A DNA stretch of 64,000 bases from CAZEHS01 sp964424355 (GTDB lineage: Bacteria > Bacillota > Clostridia > Peptostreptococcales > Acidaminobacteraceae), in contig CAYRIO010000003.1 of the NCBI GenBank assembly GCA_964424355.1, positions 166,058 through 230,057 of the forward strand, in the 5' to 3' direction. Of the stretch, positions 47,573-55,842 are shown piece after piece. The notes below the pieces were generated by a model, which saw nothing but the letters and a program-made list of their open reading frames with translations, was not told the origin of the DNA and did no database searches. Every line of letters begins with the position of its first letter. Within the stretch, counting starts at the first letter, position 1. Both the position numbers and the translations under genes were made by a program.

Positions 47573-48271
47573 ATGAATCCCATAGCTGAGAATATAAAGC
47601 ACATCCAGTCCCGTATCGATGACGCCTGTCGGCGCTCAGGCAGAGACCCGGCCTCGGTTCAGCTGATTACCGTGACCAAGACCATTGATGTGGACCAAAT
47701 CGGTATCGCTGTTGCGGCGGGGATGACCATCCTGGGAGAGAACAGAGTCCAGGAGGTTCTCCATAAATATGAGGCTGTCGGGCCAGATATCTGCTGGCAT
47801 CTGATCGGACACCTTCAAACCAACAAGGTCCGCCAGATTATCGATAAGGTGGAATTGATCCACTCTCTGGATTCCATTCACCTGGCTCACGAACTTCAAA
47901 AGCGGGCCAGCCATCGGGGAAAACCTGTAGAGGTGTTGGTAGAGGTCAATGTAGGTCAGGAAGCTTCAAAATTCGGTCTTTTGCCGGAGCAGGTTCCTGT
48001 CTTTCTTGAATCGCTTCAGGACATGGATCATGTCCAAGTGCGCGGACTCATGACCGTAGCTCCATTCCTAGAGGACCCAGAAGATGTTAGAATAGTATTC
48101 AGAAGTCTAAAAACGCTTTTCGAGGATATGAAGACATTAGATCTCCCCAATGTTCGGATGGAACATCTGTCCATGGGCATGACCCACGATTTTGAGGTTG
48201 CAATTGAAGAAGGGGCCACCATGGTCCGAGTGGGAACCGGAATATTCGGATCCCGAAATTACGCTGTTTAG
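47573..48271 (+). CDS. yggS: Pyridoxal phosphate homeostasis protein YggS
   Basis: 232 residues. The PLP-binding Lys lies in ITVTKTID, and the family block RVEHLSMGMTHDFEVAIEEGATMVRVGTGIFG is present in variant form. It binds PLP without catalysing a known reaction and keeps vitamin B6 levels balanced. It begins the conserved yggS-sepF-yggT-ylmH-divIVA string. Confidence 0.93.
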   Translation: MNPIAENIKHIQSRIDDACRRSGRDPASVQLITVTKTIDVDQIGIAVAAGMTILGENRVQEVLHKYEAVGPDICWHLIGHLQTNKVRQIIDKVELIHSLDSIHLAHELQKRASHRGKPVEVLVEVNVGQEASKFGLLPEQVPVFLESLQDMDHVQVRGLMTVAPFLEDPEDVRIVFRSLKTLFEDMKTLDLPNVRMEHLSMGMTHDFEVAIEEGATMVRVGTGIFGSRNYAV

Positions 48272-48280
48272 GAGGGTAAT

Positions 48281-48763
48281 ATGGCAGAGAAATTCATTGA
48301 TAAGGTGAAGTTTTTCATGGGGTTGGATGATTACGCCGAAGACGATGCACCGATGGAAGAAAAGAAGCAACACCCTTCCGTAATGACGCAGGATCCTGAA
48401 GATTATGGTCGGAGCCAGTCGTACAATGTCACGACAAAGAACAAAGTGGTGAACATCCACAGTAACGCGCAGATGAAAGTCGTCATCCATCAACCCACTG
48501 AATTTGACGAAACCGCGAGCATTGTCGATAACCTGAAGAACCGGAAACCTGTCATCATCAATCTGGAGAATCTGGATGCGGACCTGGCGCGCAAGATCTT
48601 TGATTTCTGCAGCGGCGCTCTGTATGCCTTGGATGGACAGATCCAGAAAGTCTCAAAAGGAATATTCATCCTGGCACCCAGCAATGTCGACATCTCCGGT
48701 GATGTCAAGGCCGATGAATACGCACCGGGAACCCTCTATAACTGGGGAAAATTCGAAAGATAA
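48281..48763 (+). CDS. sepF: Cell division protein SepF
   Basis: 160 residues. The N-terminal amphipathic helix that binds the membrane, an acidic linker and the C-terminal SepF domain (about 70-155) are all present. It tethers FtsZ to the membrane through the FtsZ C-terminal peptide. Confidence 0.93.
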   Translation: MAEKFIDKVKFFMGLDDYAEDDAPMEEKKQHPSVMTQDPEDYGRSQSYNVTTKNKVVNIHSNAQMKVVIHQPTEFDETASIVDNLKNRKPVIINLENLDADLARKIFDFCSGALYALDGQIQKVSKGIFILAPSNVDISGDVKADEYAPGTLYNWGKFER

Positions 48764-48772
48764 GGATATCCT

Positions 48773-49030
48773 ATGCTGATACTTAAAACTGCAATTTATC
48801 AATTTGTACAGGTACTGAATTTTCTCATCATCGTCAGGGTCCTGATGTCATGGATTGTAAAGGACTACCGGAACCCGGTGGCCAATTTCTTCTTCCAAGT
48901 GACAGAGCCCCTTTTGGCACCATTCAGACTGCTTCAGCAAAAACTTGGGATTGGCGGGATGCTGGATTTTTCGCCCATCATTGCCATGCTGGCGATCCAG
49001 TTCCTGGCCGGCTTGATTCTTAAGCTCTAA
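48773..49030 (+). CDS. yggT: YggT family membrane protein
   Basis: 85 residues, two membrane helices with VLMSWI between charged residues. It overlaps ylmH by one base. Its role in division or membrane organisation is unproven. Confidence 0.88.
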   Translation: MLILKTAIYQFVQVLNFLIIVRVLMSWIVKDYRNPVANFFFQVTEPLLAPFRLLQQKLGIGGMLDFSPIIAMLAIQFLAGLILKL

Positions 49031-49815
49031 TGGCCACCGGAAAACCTTTGGAAAAGAGCAAGATCCCACCCCAGTTCAGGGAACCTTATGACCGGGTGAT
49101 GGATCGGTGCCGCCTGGCAGATAAGCGCGGTTCCTCAGAACACACCGTGTTCTACGACCCTGAGGTGCAGCATTTTTTAGAAGCCGTGTTACATAAGGAA
49201 TGTATGATTCCGTGGGAATTGATTGGCGGCTTGCCACAGGCGGAATATCGGATTTTTCATTTCAATCCCCAACAGCAGGATCCGGAGGATTTTCCGATCC
49301 AAGTTCTGACGGTTAAACCGCCTCGAGGGGACTGTTCCTGGTCTCATCGCGACGTATTGGGTGCTGTGGTCGGTGCGGGAATCAAACGGGAACGGGTCGG
49401 TGATATCATCCTCCACCCCTGGGGTGCGCAGATTGTCTGTTTGAAAGAAGCCGCTGCCATCTTGGCATGGCAGTTGGACAGCATCAGCCGAGATCCGGTC
49501 ACCGTTGAGGTTCAAGGATTGGAAGCCCTGGTACCGGCTAGTACGGACGAAACCCTGATTACCGTGTTCATCAGCGCCCAGCGGCTGGATTCCCTGGTGG
49601 CTTCTGTTTGGAATCTTTCCAGATCGGATGCTCAGGACTTGGTCCGCGGGGAGAAGGTGAAGGTCAACTATAAGACCGTATCCGGCTTAGCTGCCCAGAT
49701 TGCCGAAGGGGATATGGTATCCGTCAGAGGTTATGGCCGGTTTGTCCTGAAAGAAATACAAGGAGCTACCCGGAAGGACCGGCTCCGTGTAATCATATCA
49801 AAAACCACAGGATAA
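49030..49815 (+). CDS. ylmH: S4-domain RNA-binding protein YlmH
   Basis: 261 residues. A mostly alpha/beta N-terminal part is followed by a C-terminal S4 domain (about 180-250). YlmH/RqcP homologues bind the 50S subunit in ribosome-associated quality control. It ends 12 bases before divIVA. Confidence 0.9.
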   Translation: MATGKPLEKSKIPPQFREPYDRVMDRCRLADKRGSSEHTVFYDPEVQHFLEAVLHKECMIPWELIGGLPQAEYRIFHFNPQQQDPEDFPIQVLTVKPPRGDCSWSHRDVLGAVVGAGIKRERVGDIILHPWGAQIVCLKEAAAILAWQLDSISRDPVTVEVQGLEALVPASTDETLITVFISAQRLDSLVASVWNLSRSDAQDLVRGEKVKVNYKTVSGLAAQIAEGDMVSVRGYGRFVLKEIQGATRKDRLRVIISKTTG

Positions 49816-49827
49816 GGAGGTGGCCCG

Positions 49828-50277
49828 TTGCTGTCACCGTTGGATGTACAGAGAAAAGAATTCTCCAGAGCCATGCGGGGCTACAAGGAGCAGGAAGTCG
49901 ATCTGTTTCTGAATGAAGTCATGGAAACCCTCGAAAAATATGTCAATGAAAATCTAGAAATGAAGGAACGGCTGGAGCGGGGAGAAAAAGACCTGAATCG
50001 GTATTCACTGATGGAGAAGACTTTGTCGGAAACTCTGGTGATTGCTAAAAAGACAGCGGACGACCTCATGGAAAGTGCCCAGCAGAAAGCGGAGCTGATC
50101 ATCAAGACTGCTGAAGAGGAAGCCCGGCGGCGTGTTCACGAGACAGAGCAAGAGCTGCAGCTGGTTAAGGCCCGTCATGAGGAAGCTCGCCGGGAACTGA
50201 TCACCTATCGTACCCGTTTCCGAACCATGGTTCAGGCACAGCTGGAAATGCTGGAGCATGATTCAATTGACGGATAA
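49828..50277 (+). CDS. divIVA: Polar/septal coiled-coil protein DivIVA
   Basis: 149 residues. The start is TTG behind a perfect AAGGAGG. The N-terminal LSPLDVQRKEFSRAMRGYKEQEVDLF holds the membrane-curvature-binding motif, and the rest is coiled coil. It marks poles and division sites. Confidence 0.9.
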   Translation: MLSPLDVQRKEFSRAMRGYKEQEVDLFLNEVMETLEKYVNENLEMKERLERGEKDLNRYSLMEKTLSETLVIAKKTADDLMESAQQKAELIIKTAEEEARRRVHETEQELQLVKARHEEARRELITYRTRFRTMVQAQLEMLEHDSIDG

Positions 50278-50295
50278 TGTTTTTTTGGCTATAAT
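50267..50295 (+). promoter_or_regulatory. Sigma-A promoter of the ileS T-box leader
   Basis: TTGACG and TATAAT are 17 bases apart. The -35 box overlaps the last codons of divIVA. Confidence 0.88.
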
Positions 50296-50324
50296 CAATG
50301 GGTGTAGAATAGACAGCCATATTA

Positions 50325-50556
50325 AAAAGCAGTGAGTGGGATCAGTAGCTGATCAGAACCCTTGAGAGAGCCGGTGGGTGGTGCGAACCGGTGGGGACAG
50401 TCAGTGAATATCACCCAGGAGCAGCTGTTCTGAAATCAGTAAGAGCAGCCGGTACGGACCGTTATCTCCGAATCAAGCGATTGCTGGCAACAGCGATTAT
50501 GTGGGTGGTACCGCGGCATGTTCGTCCCTGAGAAGTGATTCTCAGGGATTTTTTGC
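50325..50556 (+). ncRNA. T-box riboswitch, isoleucine specific
   Basis: The T-box core GTGGGTGGTACCGCGG lies at 50501-50516, and its TGGT should pair with the ACCA end of uncharged tRNA. The likely specifier codon is ATC (Ile) at 50410-50412 in GTGAATATCACC. The leader ends in a terminator, GTCCCTGAGA pairing with TTCTCAGGGA followed by TTTTTT (50524-50556). Uncharged tRNA-Ile should favour the antiterminator and switch on ileS. It fills the gene-free stretch 50278-50582. Confidence 0.95.
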
Positions 50557-50582
50557 ATTCAAACGACGAAAGGATGATTCCT

Positions 50583-53500
50583 ATGAAGCATTACAAAGAA
50601 CTTCCCCATACCCCGGTGAAACAGACCGAGGCAGAGATTGCACAGTACTGGAAAGAAATCGACCTTCTGAAACTCAGCGTGGAGCTGCGCCCGGAGACCA
50701 AGCCCTTTATTTTCTATGATGGTCCGCCTACGGCCAACGGCCGCCCAGGAATCCATCACGTCATCGCCCGGGCACTCAAGGACTCTGTCTGCCGCTATAA
50801 GACCATGAAAGGGTACCATGTGAAGCGTAAGGCTGGCTGGGACACTCACGGGCTCCCTGTAGAGCTTGAGGTTGAAAAGCGCCTGGGTCTCAAGAGCAAG
50901 GTGGAGATCGAGGGCTACGGCATCGAAAAATTCAACCAGCAGTGCCGGGATTCCGTCTTCGAATACGAGGAAGTGTGGCGGGATCAAACCCTGCGGATGG
51001 CTTACCTGGTAGATCTGGATAACCCCTACATCACCCTGGACAACAATTTCATTGAAACGGAGTGGTGGATCCTCGATAAGTTCTTCAAAGAAGGCTTCAT
51101 TTACGAAGGGCACAAGATCCTGCCCTACTGCAGCCGCTGCGGGACAGGTTTGGCCTCCCACGAGGTTGCTCTGGGCTATAAAGAGATCAAGACCAATACC
51201 GTAACCGTTAAATTCAAGGTGAAGGACAAGGATGAGTATTTCCTGGTCTGGACAACCACACCATGGACCTTGGCTTCCAATGTGGCTCTCACCGTTAATC
51301 CCCATGAAACCTATCAAAAGGTCCGCCATGAGGGGACCGTGTACTATGTAGAAAAAAATCTTTCAAAGGCCGTTCTTGAAGGGGAGTTTGAAGTTCTTGA
51401 GGAAATGACGGGGAAAGATCTGGAGTACATGGAGTACGACCAGTTGATGCCCTTCATAAAGGTGGATAAAAAAGCCTTCTTCGTCACCGTAGCAGACTAT
51501 GTCACCACAGGCGATGGCACAGGTATCGTTCACACGGCTCCTGCCTTCGGTGAAGATGACTATAACACCGGGCGCCGGTACAATCTGCCGGTTCCTCAGC
51601 CCGTGGATGAAACCGGGAAATACACCACGACCCCCTGGGAAGGCATGTTCGTCATGGATGCGGACGTGGAAATCATCAAGTGGCTGGGCGCTGAAGGGAA
51701 GCTCTTCAAGAAGCAGCGGATGGAGCACAATTATCCTCACTGCTGGCGTTGTCAGACACCGCTGCTTTACTACTCCAAGCCCAGCTGGTACATTGAAATG
51801 ACCAAGCTGAAGGATCAACTGGTGGCCAACAACAATGGCGTTAACTGGTTCCCAAGCCATGTAGGGGAGAAGCGGTTCGGCAACTGGCTGGAAAACCTCA
51901 ACGACTGGGCTATTTCCCGCAGCCGTTACTGGGGTACGCCACTGAACATCTGGCGCTGTGAATGCGGCGAAATCGACAGTATCGGCTCCCGTCAGGAGCT
52001 GATCGATCGGGCCATCGAGAAAATCGATATGTCCATCGAACTGCACCGTCCTTACGTGGACGACATCCACATCAACTGTAAGAAATGCGGCGGCACCATG
52101 ACCCGGGTACCCGATGTCATCGACTGCTGGTTTGACAGTGGCTCAATGCCCTTTGCCCAGCACCACTACCCATTCGAAAACAAAGAGAACTTCGATCAGC
52201 TGTTCCCGGCAGACTTCATCTGCGAAGGCATCGATCAGACCCGGGGCTGGTTCTACTCCCTGTTGGCCGTATCCACCTTCGTCACCGGAAAAGCGCCCTA
52301 CAAGAATGTGCTGGTCAATGACCTGATCCTGGACAAAGAAGGCAAGAAAATGTCCAAGACCAAGGGTAATGTCGTGGATTCCTTCGAGCTGTTCGACAAA
52401 TTCGGCGCCGACGCAGTGCGATGGTACATGTACTATGTCTCCCCAGCCTGGGTACCCACCAAATTCGATATTGAAGGCCTGAAAGAAGTGCGCAGCAAGT
52501 TCTTCGGAACCCTTCAGAACGTCTACAACTTCTTCGCCCTCTATGCCAACACCGACGGCATCGATGCCTCCAGTTTTAACGTGCCCGCCAGTGAGCGGCC
52601 CGAGTTGGATCGCTGGTTGCTTTCCAAGATGAACAATCTGGTGAAAAACGTTACAGAATCCATGGAAGTCTTCGACACCACCAAGTCCGTCCGTTACATC
52701 CAGGAATTCGTCAACGAATCCCTATCCAACTGGTACATCCGAAGATCCCGCCGCCGTTTCTGGGATGAGGGGCTCACCGACGACAAGATGGCTGTCTACA
52801 ATACCACGTTGGAAGCGCTCAGCACAGTCCTCCGGCTTTCCGCGCCGTTTGCACCCTTCATCACAGAGGAGCTGTACCGAAACCTCACCGGCGAGCAGTC
52901 CGTCCATTTGGCAGCGTTCCCCGAGGCAGATGAATCATTGATCAACAATGATCTGGAAGCCAAAATGGAATTGGTGCAGCATCTGGTAACCTTGGGCAGG
53001 AGCGCCCGGGAAACCGTCAAGATCAAAGTCCGCCAGCCGTTGGGAACCGTTATTATTGACGGCGCCTACGAGGCGACCATGGGCGATTTGGTCCCCCTCA
53101 TGCAGGAAGAGCTCAACGTCAAGCATGTGGTCTTCGAGAAGGATCTGCAGCAGTTCATGAATTTCAGCCTGAAACCGAATTTTAAAGTGGCAGGACCCAT
53201 CCTTGGGCCGAAGCTGGGTGCCTTCCAAAAGGCCCTGGCAGTCGCCGATGCAGCGGCCATTGCTCCCCGAGTAGAAGCCGGAGAAACCGTAGGCTTCCTA
53301 TTCGATGGGGAGACAGTGGAACTGACCAACGAACTGGTCCAGGTGAGCATTTCCGCCAAAGAAGGTTTCACCGTTAAAATGGAAAACAACCGCTTTGTGA
53401 TCCTGGATACGACCCTTACACCAGAGCTGGTTCAGGAAGGGTACGTACGGGAGTTCATCTCAAAAGTCCAGCAAATGCGGAAGAGCAACGGCTACGAAAT

Positions 53501-53681
53501 GATGGACAGCATCCGCATCTGGTACCAAGGGGATGAAGAAGTCACTGCTGCCCTAGAAGCCGCTAAAGAGCATATCTGCTCAGAAACCCTGGGGGTTTCC
53601 CTGGAAGCTGCTTCAGATAAGGCATTTGAAGAACATGACCTGAATGATCATGTATCCGGAATCTATCTGGAAAAGGTATAA
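50583..53681 (+). CDS. ileS: Isoleucyl-tRNA synthetase, type 2, with GIHH active-site signature
   Basis: 1032 residues, the length of the type 2 (eukaryote-like) IleRS. I start at the ATG at 50583 (MKHYKELPHTP); in-frame ATGs 9 and 48 bases upstream are less likely. Where class I synthetases have HIGH, codons at 50748-50759 read Gly-Ile-His-His (NGRPGIHHV), so the first and third positions are swapped. The second signature is KMSKT. Type 2 enzymes tolerate mupirocin, and from memory a GxHH variant has been reported as hyper-resistant. It charges tRNA-Ile and is the only ileS in the window. Confidence 0.93.
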   Translation: MKHYKELPHTPVKQTEAEIAQYWKEIDLLKLSVELRPETKPFIFYDGPPTANGRPGIHHVIARALKDSVCRYKTMKGYHVKRKAGWDTHGLPVELEVEKRLGLKSKVEIEGYGIEKFNQQCRDSVFEYEEVWRDQTLRMAYLVDLDNPYITLDNNFIETEWWILDKFFKEGFIYEGHKILPYCSRCGTGLASHEVALGYKEIKTNTVTVKFKVKDKDEYFLVWTTTPWTLASNVALTVNPHETYQKVRHEGTVYYVEKNLSKAVLEGEFEVLEEMTGKDLEYMEYDQLMPFIKVDKKAFFVTVADYVTTGDGTGIVHTAPAFGEDDYNTGRRYNLPVPQPVDETGKYTTTPWEGMFVMDADVEIIKWLGAEGKLFKKQRMEHNYPHCWRCQTPLLYYSKPSWYIEMTKLKDQLVANNNGVNWFPSHVGEKRFGNWLENLNDWAISRSRYWGTPLNIWRCECGEIDSIGSRQELIDRAIEKIDMSIELHRPYVDDIHINCKKCGGTMTRVPDVIDCWFDSGSMPFAQHHYPFENKENFDQLFPADFICEGIDQTRGWFYSLLAVSTFVTGKAPYKNVLVNDLILDKEGKKMSKTKGNVVDSFELFDKFGADAVRWYMYYVSPAWVPTKFDIEGLKEVRSKFFGTLQNVYNFFALYANTDGIDASSFNVPASERPELDRWLLSKMNNLVKNVTESMEVFDTTKSVRYIQEFVNESLSNWYIRRSRRRFWDEGLTDDKMAVYNTTLEALSTVLRLSAPFAPFITEELYRNLTGEQSVHLAAFPEADESLINNDLEAKMELVQHLVTLGRSARETVKIKVRQPLGTVIIDGAYEATMGDLVPLMQEELNVKHVVFEKDLQQFMNFSLKPNFKVAGPILGPKLGAFQKALAVADAAAIAPRVEAGETVGFLFDGETVELTNELVQVSISAKEGFTVKMENNRFVILDTTLTPELVQEGYVREFISKVQQMRKSNGYEMMDSIRIWYQGDEEVTAALEAAKEHICSETLGVSLEAASDKAFEEHDLNDHVSGIYLEKV

Positions 53682-53712
53682 ACTTAAAGTATGTAAGACG
53701 ACTGATAAAAGG

Positions 53713-53752
53713 ACTTCCTTGCGTTCACCACGCTTGGAAGTCCTTTTTCAGT
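53713..53752 (+). terminator. Terminator after ileS
   Basis: AAAAGGACTTCC pairs with GGAAGTCCTTTT over a loop of about 15 bases and is followed by a further T and CAG. It separates the core chromosome from the integron. Confidence 0.92.
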
Positions 53753-53850
53753 CAAGGCAGATAAAGGGGCGGGAATTTCTCAAACGATAGTAAAAAAGAG
53801 CAGGAATTACCAGTTCGATGTAGAATTACAGAAAGAGGAAAATCGACATC

Positions 53851-53889
53851 ATGGCAGACAACAGTCAAAAGTCTTGGGGGGAGCCATGA
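53851..53889 (+). CDS. Short leader ORF overlapping the integrase start
   Basis: A 12-codon frame (MADNSQKSWGEP) starts at an ATG placed 8 bases after GAAAGAGGAAAA, a usable ribosome site. Its TGA stop overlaps the integrase ATG as ATGA. The integrase itself has GGGGGAG only 2 bases before its ATG, too close to work well, so coupled translation from the leader is plausible. Confidence 0.5.
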   Translation: MADNSQKSWGEP

Positions 53890-54926
53890 TTACGGAGACA
53901 ACAGCGACATATGAATTGAAGATTTTATACGCAGAAGCATTGATTAAAAAGTTAAAAGCACTGAAAGGTGCCCGTTGGAACCCTGAAAGGAAGATCTGGG
54001 TGATACCGAAAGAATCAATCCCGCTGGATGATCTGAAAGCATTGCTTGGCATCGCCATAAATAAAGTCCAGGATATCAGCAATTTACAGCTTGCGGCTGA
54101 TGAACTGGTTAAATCACTCCGAATCAGAGGCTACAGCAGCCGTACAATCAAAAGCTACAAAAGCCATTTGAACCTGTATCTGCAGCACTGCAAAGCACTG
54201 AATGTGGATGTGGATTCTGCAGTGACGGTGAACAATTACATCTATCACTGCCTGGAAGTCAGAAAATGTTCCCATGCCTTTGCTAACCAAGCGGTGAATG
54301 CAGTCAAACAGTATCTGAAGCTCAGTGGACTGGACACGGATGTGATGCCTCTCAGCCGCCCCAAGAAAGAAAGTACGCTGCCCAAAGTGCTAAGCGGGCA
54401 GGAAGTGCTAAAGATTTTGAATGCTCTTTCGAACAAGAAACACCGATTGCTCCTTGCAATCACCTATTCCTCTGGTCTCAGAGTCAGTGAGGTCTGCAGA
54501 CTCAAATTATCAGACGTTTCATTTGAAAGGCGGACCCTGAGGATTGAACACGGGAAAGGTGCCAAAGACCGGATGTCCATTCTGTCCGACCAATGCGCCA
54601 GATTGCTGGCAGAATACATCGTTGAATATAAACCGGATCGCTGGATGTTTGGAAGCGCCGAGCCGGATGGGCATATTACCGAGCGGACCGCACAGCGAGT
54701 CTTTAAGAACGCTTTACAGGCAGCGGGCATCCAAAAGCCGGTCGGGATCCATTCCTTGAGACATTCCTTTGCAACCCATCTCCTGGAAAACGGAACCGAT
54801 CTCCGCTACATCCAAGAACTGCTTGGTCACCAGAGTTCAAAGACCACCGAGATCTATACCCACGTATCCACCAAAGACCTTTGTCGCATATCCAGCCCCC
54901 TTGATAAGTTGATGGGCTCACAATAA
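53886..54926 (+). CDS. Integron-associated tyrosine recombinase lacking the IntI-specific domain
   Basis: 346 residues from the ATG at 53886 (a TTG at 53874 is in frame). All catalytic residues are present: R199 (SGLRVSE), K224 (GKGAKDR), H289-x-x-R292 (HSLRHSF), H315 (LLGHQ) and Y324 (IYTHV). The tail ISSPLDKL resembles the RSPLD end of IntI. The extra helix that IntI proteins carry before the H-x-x-R box (KYP...W in IntI1) is absent: the chain runs straight from EYKPDRWMFG to the conserved ITERTAQRVF. An N-terminal extension (about 8-55, with KGARWNPERKIWVIP) precedes the SAM-like core-binding domain. It lies in the same direction as the cassettes, opposite to class 1 integrons. Confidence 0.85.
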   Translation: MITETTATYELKILYAEALIKKLKALKGARWNPERKIWVIPKESIPLDDLKALLGIAINKVQDISNLQLAADELVKSLRIRGYSSRTIKSYKSHLNLYLQHCKALNVDVDSAVTVNNYIYHCLEVRKCSHAFANQAVNAVKQYLKLSGLDTDVMPLSRPKKESTLPKVLSGQEVLKILNALSNKKHRLLLAITYSSGLRVSEVCRLKLSDVSFERRTLRIEHGKGAKDRMSILSDQCARLLAEYIVEYKPDRWMFGSAEPDGHITERTAQRVFKNALQAAGIQKPVGIHSLRHSFATHLLENGTDLRYIQELLGHQSSKTTEIYTHVSTKDLCRISSPLDKLMGSQ

Positions 54927-54973
54927 GGTGTCTTAAGAGGTTACATCCCCCTTAACTCCCCCGCCCATAGATA

Positions 54974-55085
54974 GAGTTAACGACATCCGTCGCATATCCC
55001 ACCAATTCATCAGCATATACGACAGTCGTGAACTCCAACCAGATGGATGAATATATGACATGGGTCGTAAACACAGTAGTTATAA
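54974..55085 (+). other. Candidate attI recombination site
   Basis: The core GTTATAA lies at 55079-55085, and the cassette that follows ends in its complement CTTATAAC, which fixes the crossover at G/TT after 55079. Upstream are three palindromic boxes: CGAC-N4-GTCG at 54981, CGAC-N1-GTCG at 55020 and TGAC-N4-GTCG at 55056, the last two followed by TRAAC-like ends. An 11-base inverted repeat with one mismatch (54974-54984 and 55025-55035) spans the first two. These are likely integrase binding sites. The site lies 3' of the integrase gene. Confidence 0.65.
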
Positions 55086-55105
55086 GACATGGTGGGGGGA
55101 GAAAC

Positions 55106-55122
55106 CCGCGCGTCCTGCGCGG
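55106..55122 (+). repeat. GTCCT-loop hairpin at the start of cassette 1
   Basis: CCGCGC and GCGCGG enclose the loop GTCCT. Equal loops occur in cassettes 3, 8 and 9. Confidence 0.6.
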
Positions 55123-55161
55123 AGCAAAGATAAAGTGCAATCAAAAAAAGGAGAGTGCAAA

Positions 55162-55581
55162 ATGTACATTAATACACTGGCAAGCGGAGAAATCATAAGG
55201 GTTGCTCAGATGGACGATCCGATGAAATTTGAACTGATGGAGATTAACCCTAACGAGCTTAACAAGATCAAACTCAGTAAAATTGATGAGAAAAATGTGA
55301 GGGCAGTTTTGGATTATAATGCAAAAATTGCAGTAAAACAAATTTTGATTAATCCCGATGAGTATCGTCCTTTTGTATCTCAGCACAAATACAATTTGAA
55401 ATCGTCAGGACTCGTCCGTGTCGGAGAATTTGACTATGCATTTGATATAGAAATAAAAAACATATGGTTTGACGCTTCTAACATGAGAATAGAAAGAATT
55501 GATTCTGAAACAATGTTGCTTCAGAATATTACAATTATACCAAGTAAAGTTGAAATCGATTTTCATGTTTTCTGGGAATGA
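55162..55581 (+). CDS. Cassette 1: hypothetical protein
   Basis: 139 residues. I chose the ATG at 55162, directly behind AAAAAGGAGAG; the frame is open to 55060 but that part crosses attI. The protein is strand-rich with no signal peptide, no membrane helix and no motif I recognise. Its codon use is AT-rich compared with ileS. The stop is 78 bases before attC1; that gap holds a perfect hairpin (GTCGCCAT with its complement). Confidence 0.7.
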   Translation: MYINTLASGEIIRVAQMDDPMKFELMEINPNELNKIKLSKIDEKNVRAVLDYNAKIAVKQILINPDEYRPFVSQHKYNLKSSGLVRVGEFDYAFDIEIKNIWFDASNMRIERIDSETMLLQNITIIPSKVEIDFHVFWE

Positions 55582-55658
55582 GTGATACTAAACTAGGAAA
55601 ATCATTCTGGGGGTCGCCATCCATGGCGACTCTGGCTTCGTAAGCCCCCCACCACATC

Positions 55659-55814
55659 TTATAACACAGGCTCTGCCGCAAGGGTTTCGGGCAGTTCGGG
55701 GCCGATTTCGGACGGTCGCCCGAAACCACACCCTCTCACCGGGGGGCAAGCCCCACTTACGGGTCAAGCTCCTCCTGTCCGGTTCGGAGGGCGTCGGCAA
55801 GCCAAACGTTAGCA
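55659..55814 (+). repeat. attC1
   Basis: 156 bp from TTATAAC to GTTAGCA. The L boxes are GGCTcTGCCG and CGGCAAGCC; the lower-case C is the extrahelical base. The centre holds a GGTTTCGGGC stem. Confidence 0.9.
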
Positions 55815-55842
55815 GACATGCACAAAACAAAGGAGACAACAG

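Noticed and set aside
53756..53850. LexA/SOS box before the integrase
   Set aside because: No CGAAC-N4-GTTCG-like sequence is present; TTC-N6-GAA near 53813 is too weak.
54927..55161. Dedicated cassette promoter (Pc) next to attI
   Set aside because: I could not find paired -35 and -10 boxes. Read-through from the integrase transcript is possible, but unproven.
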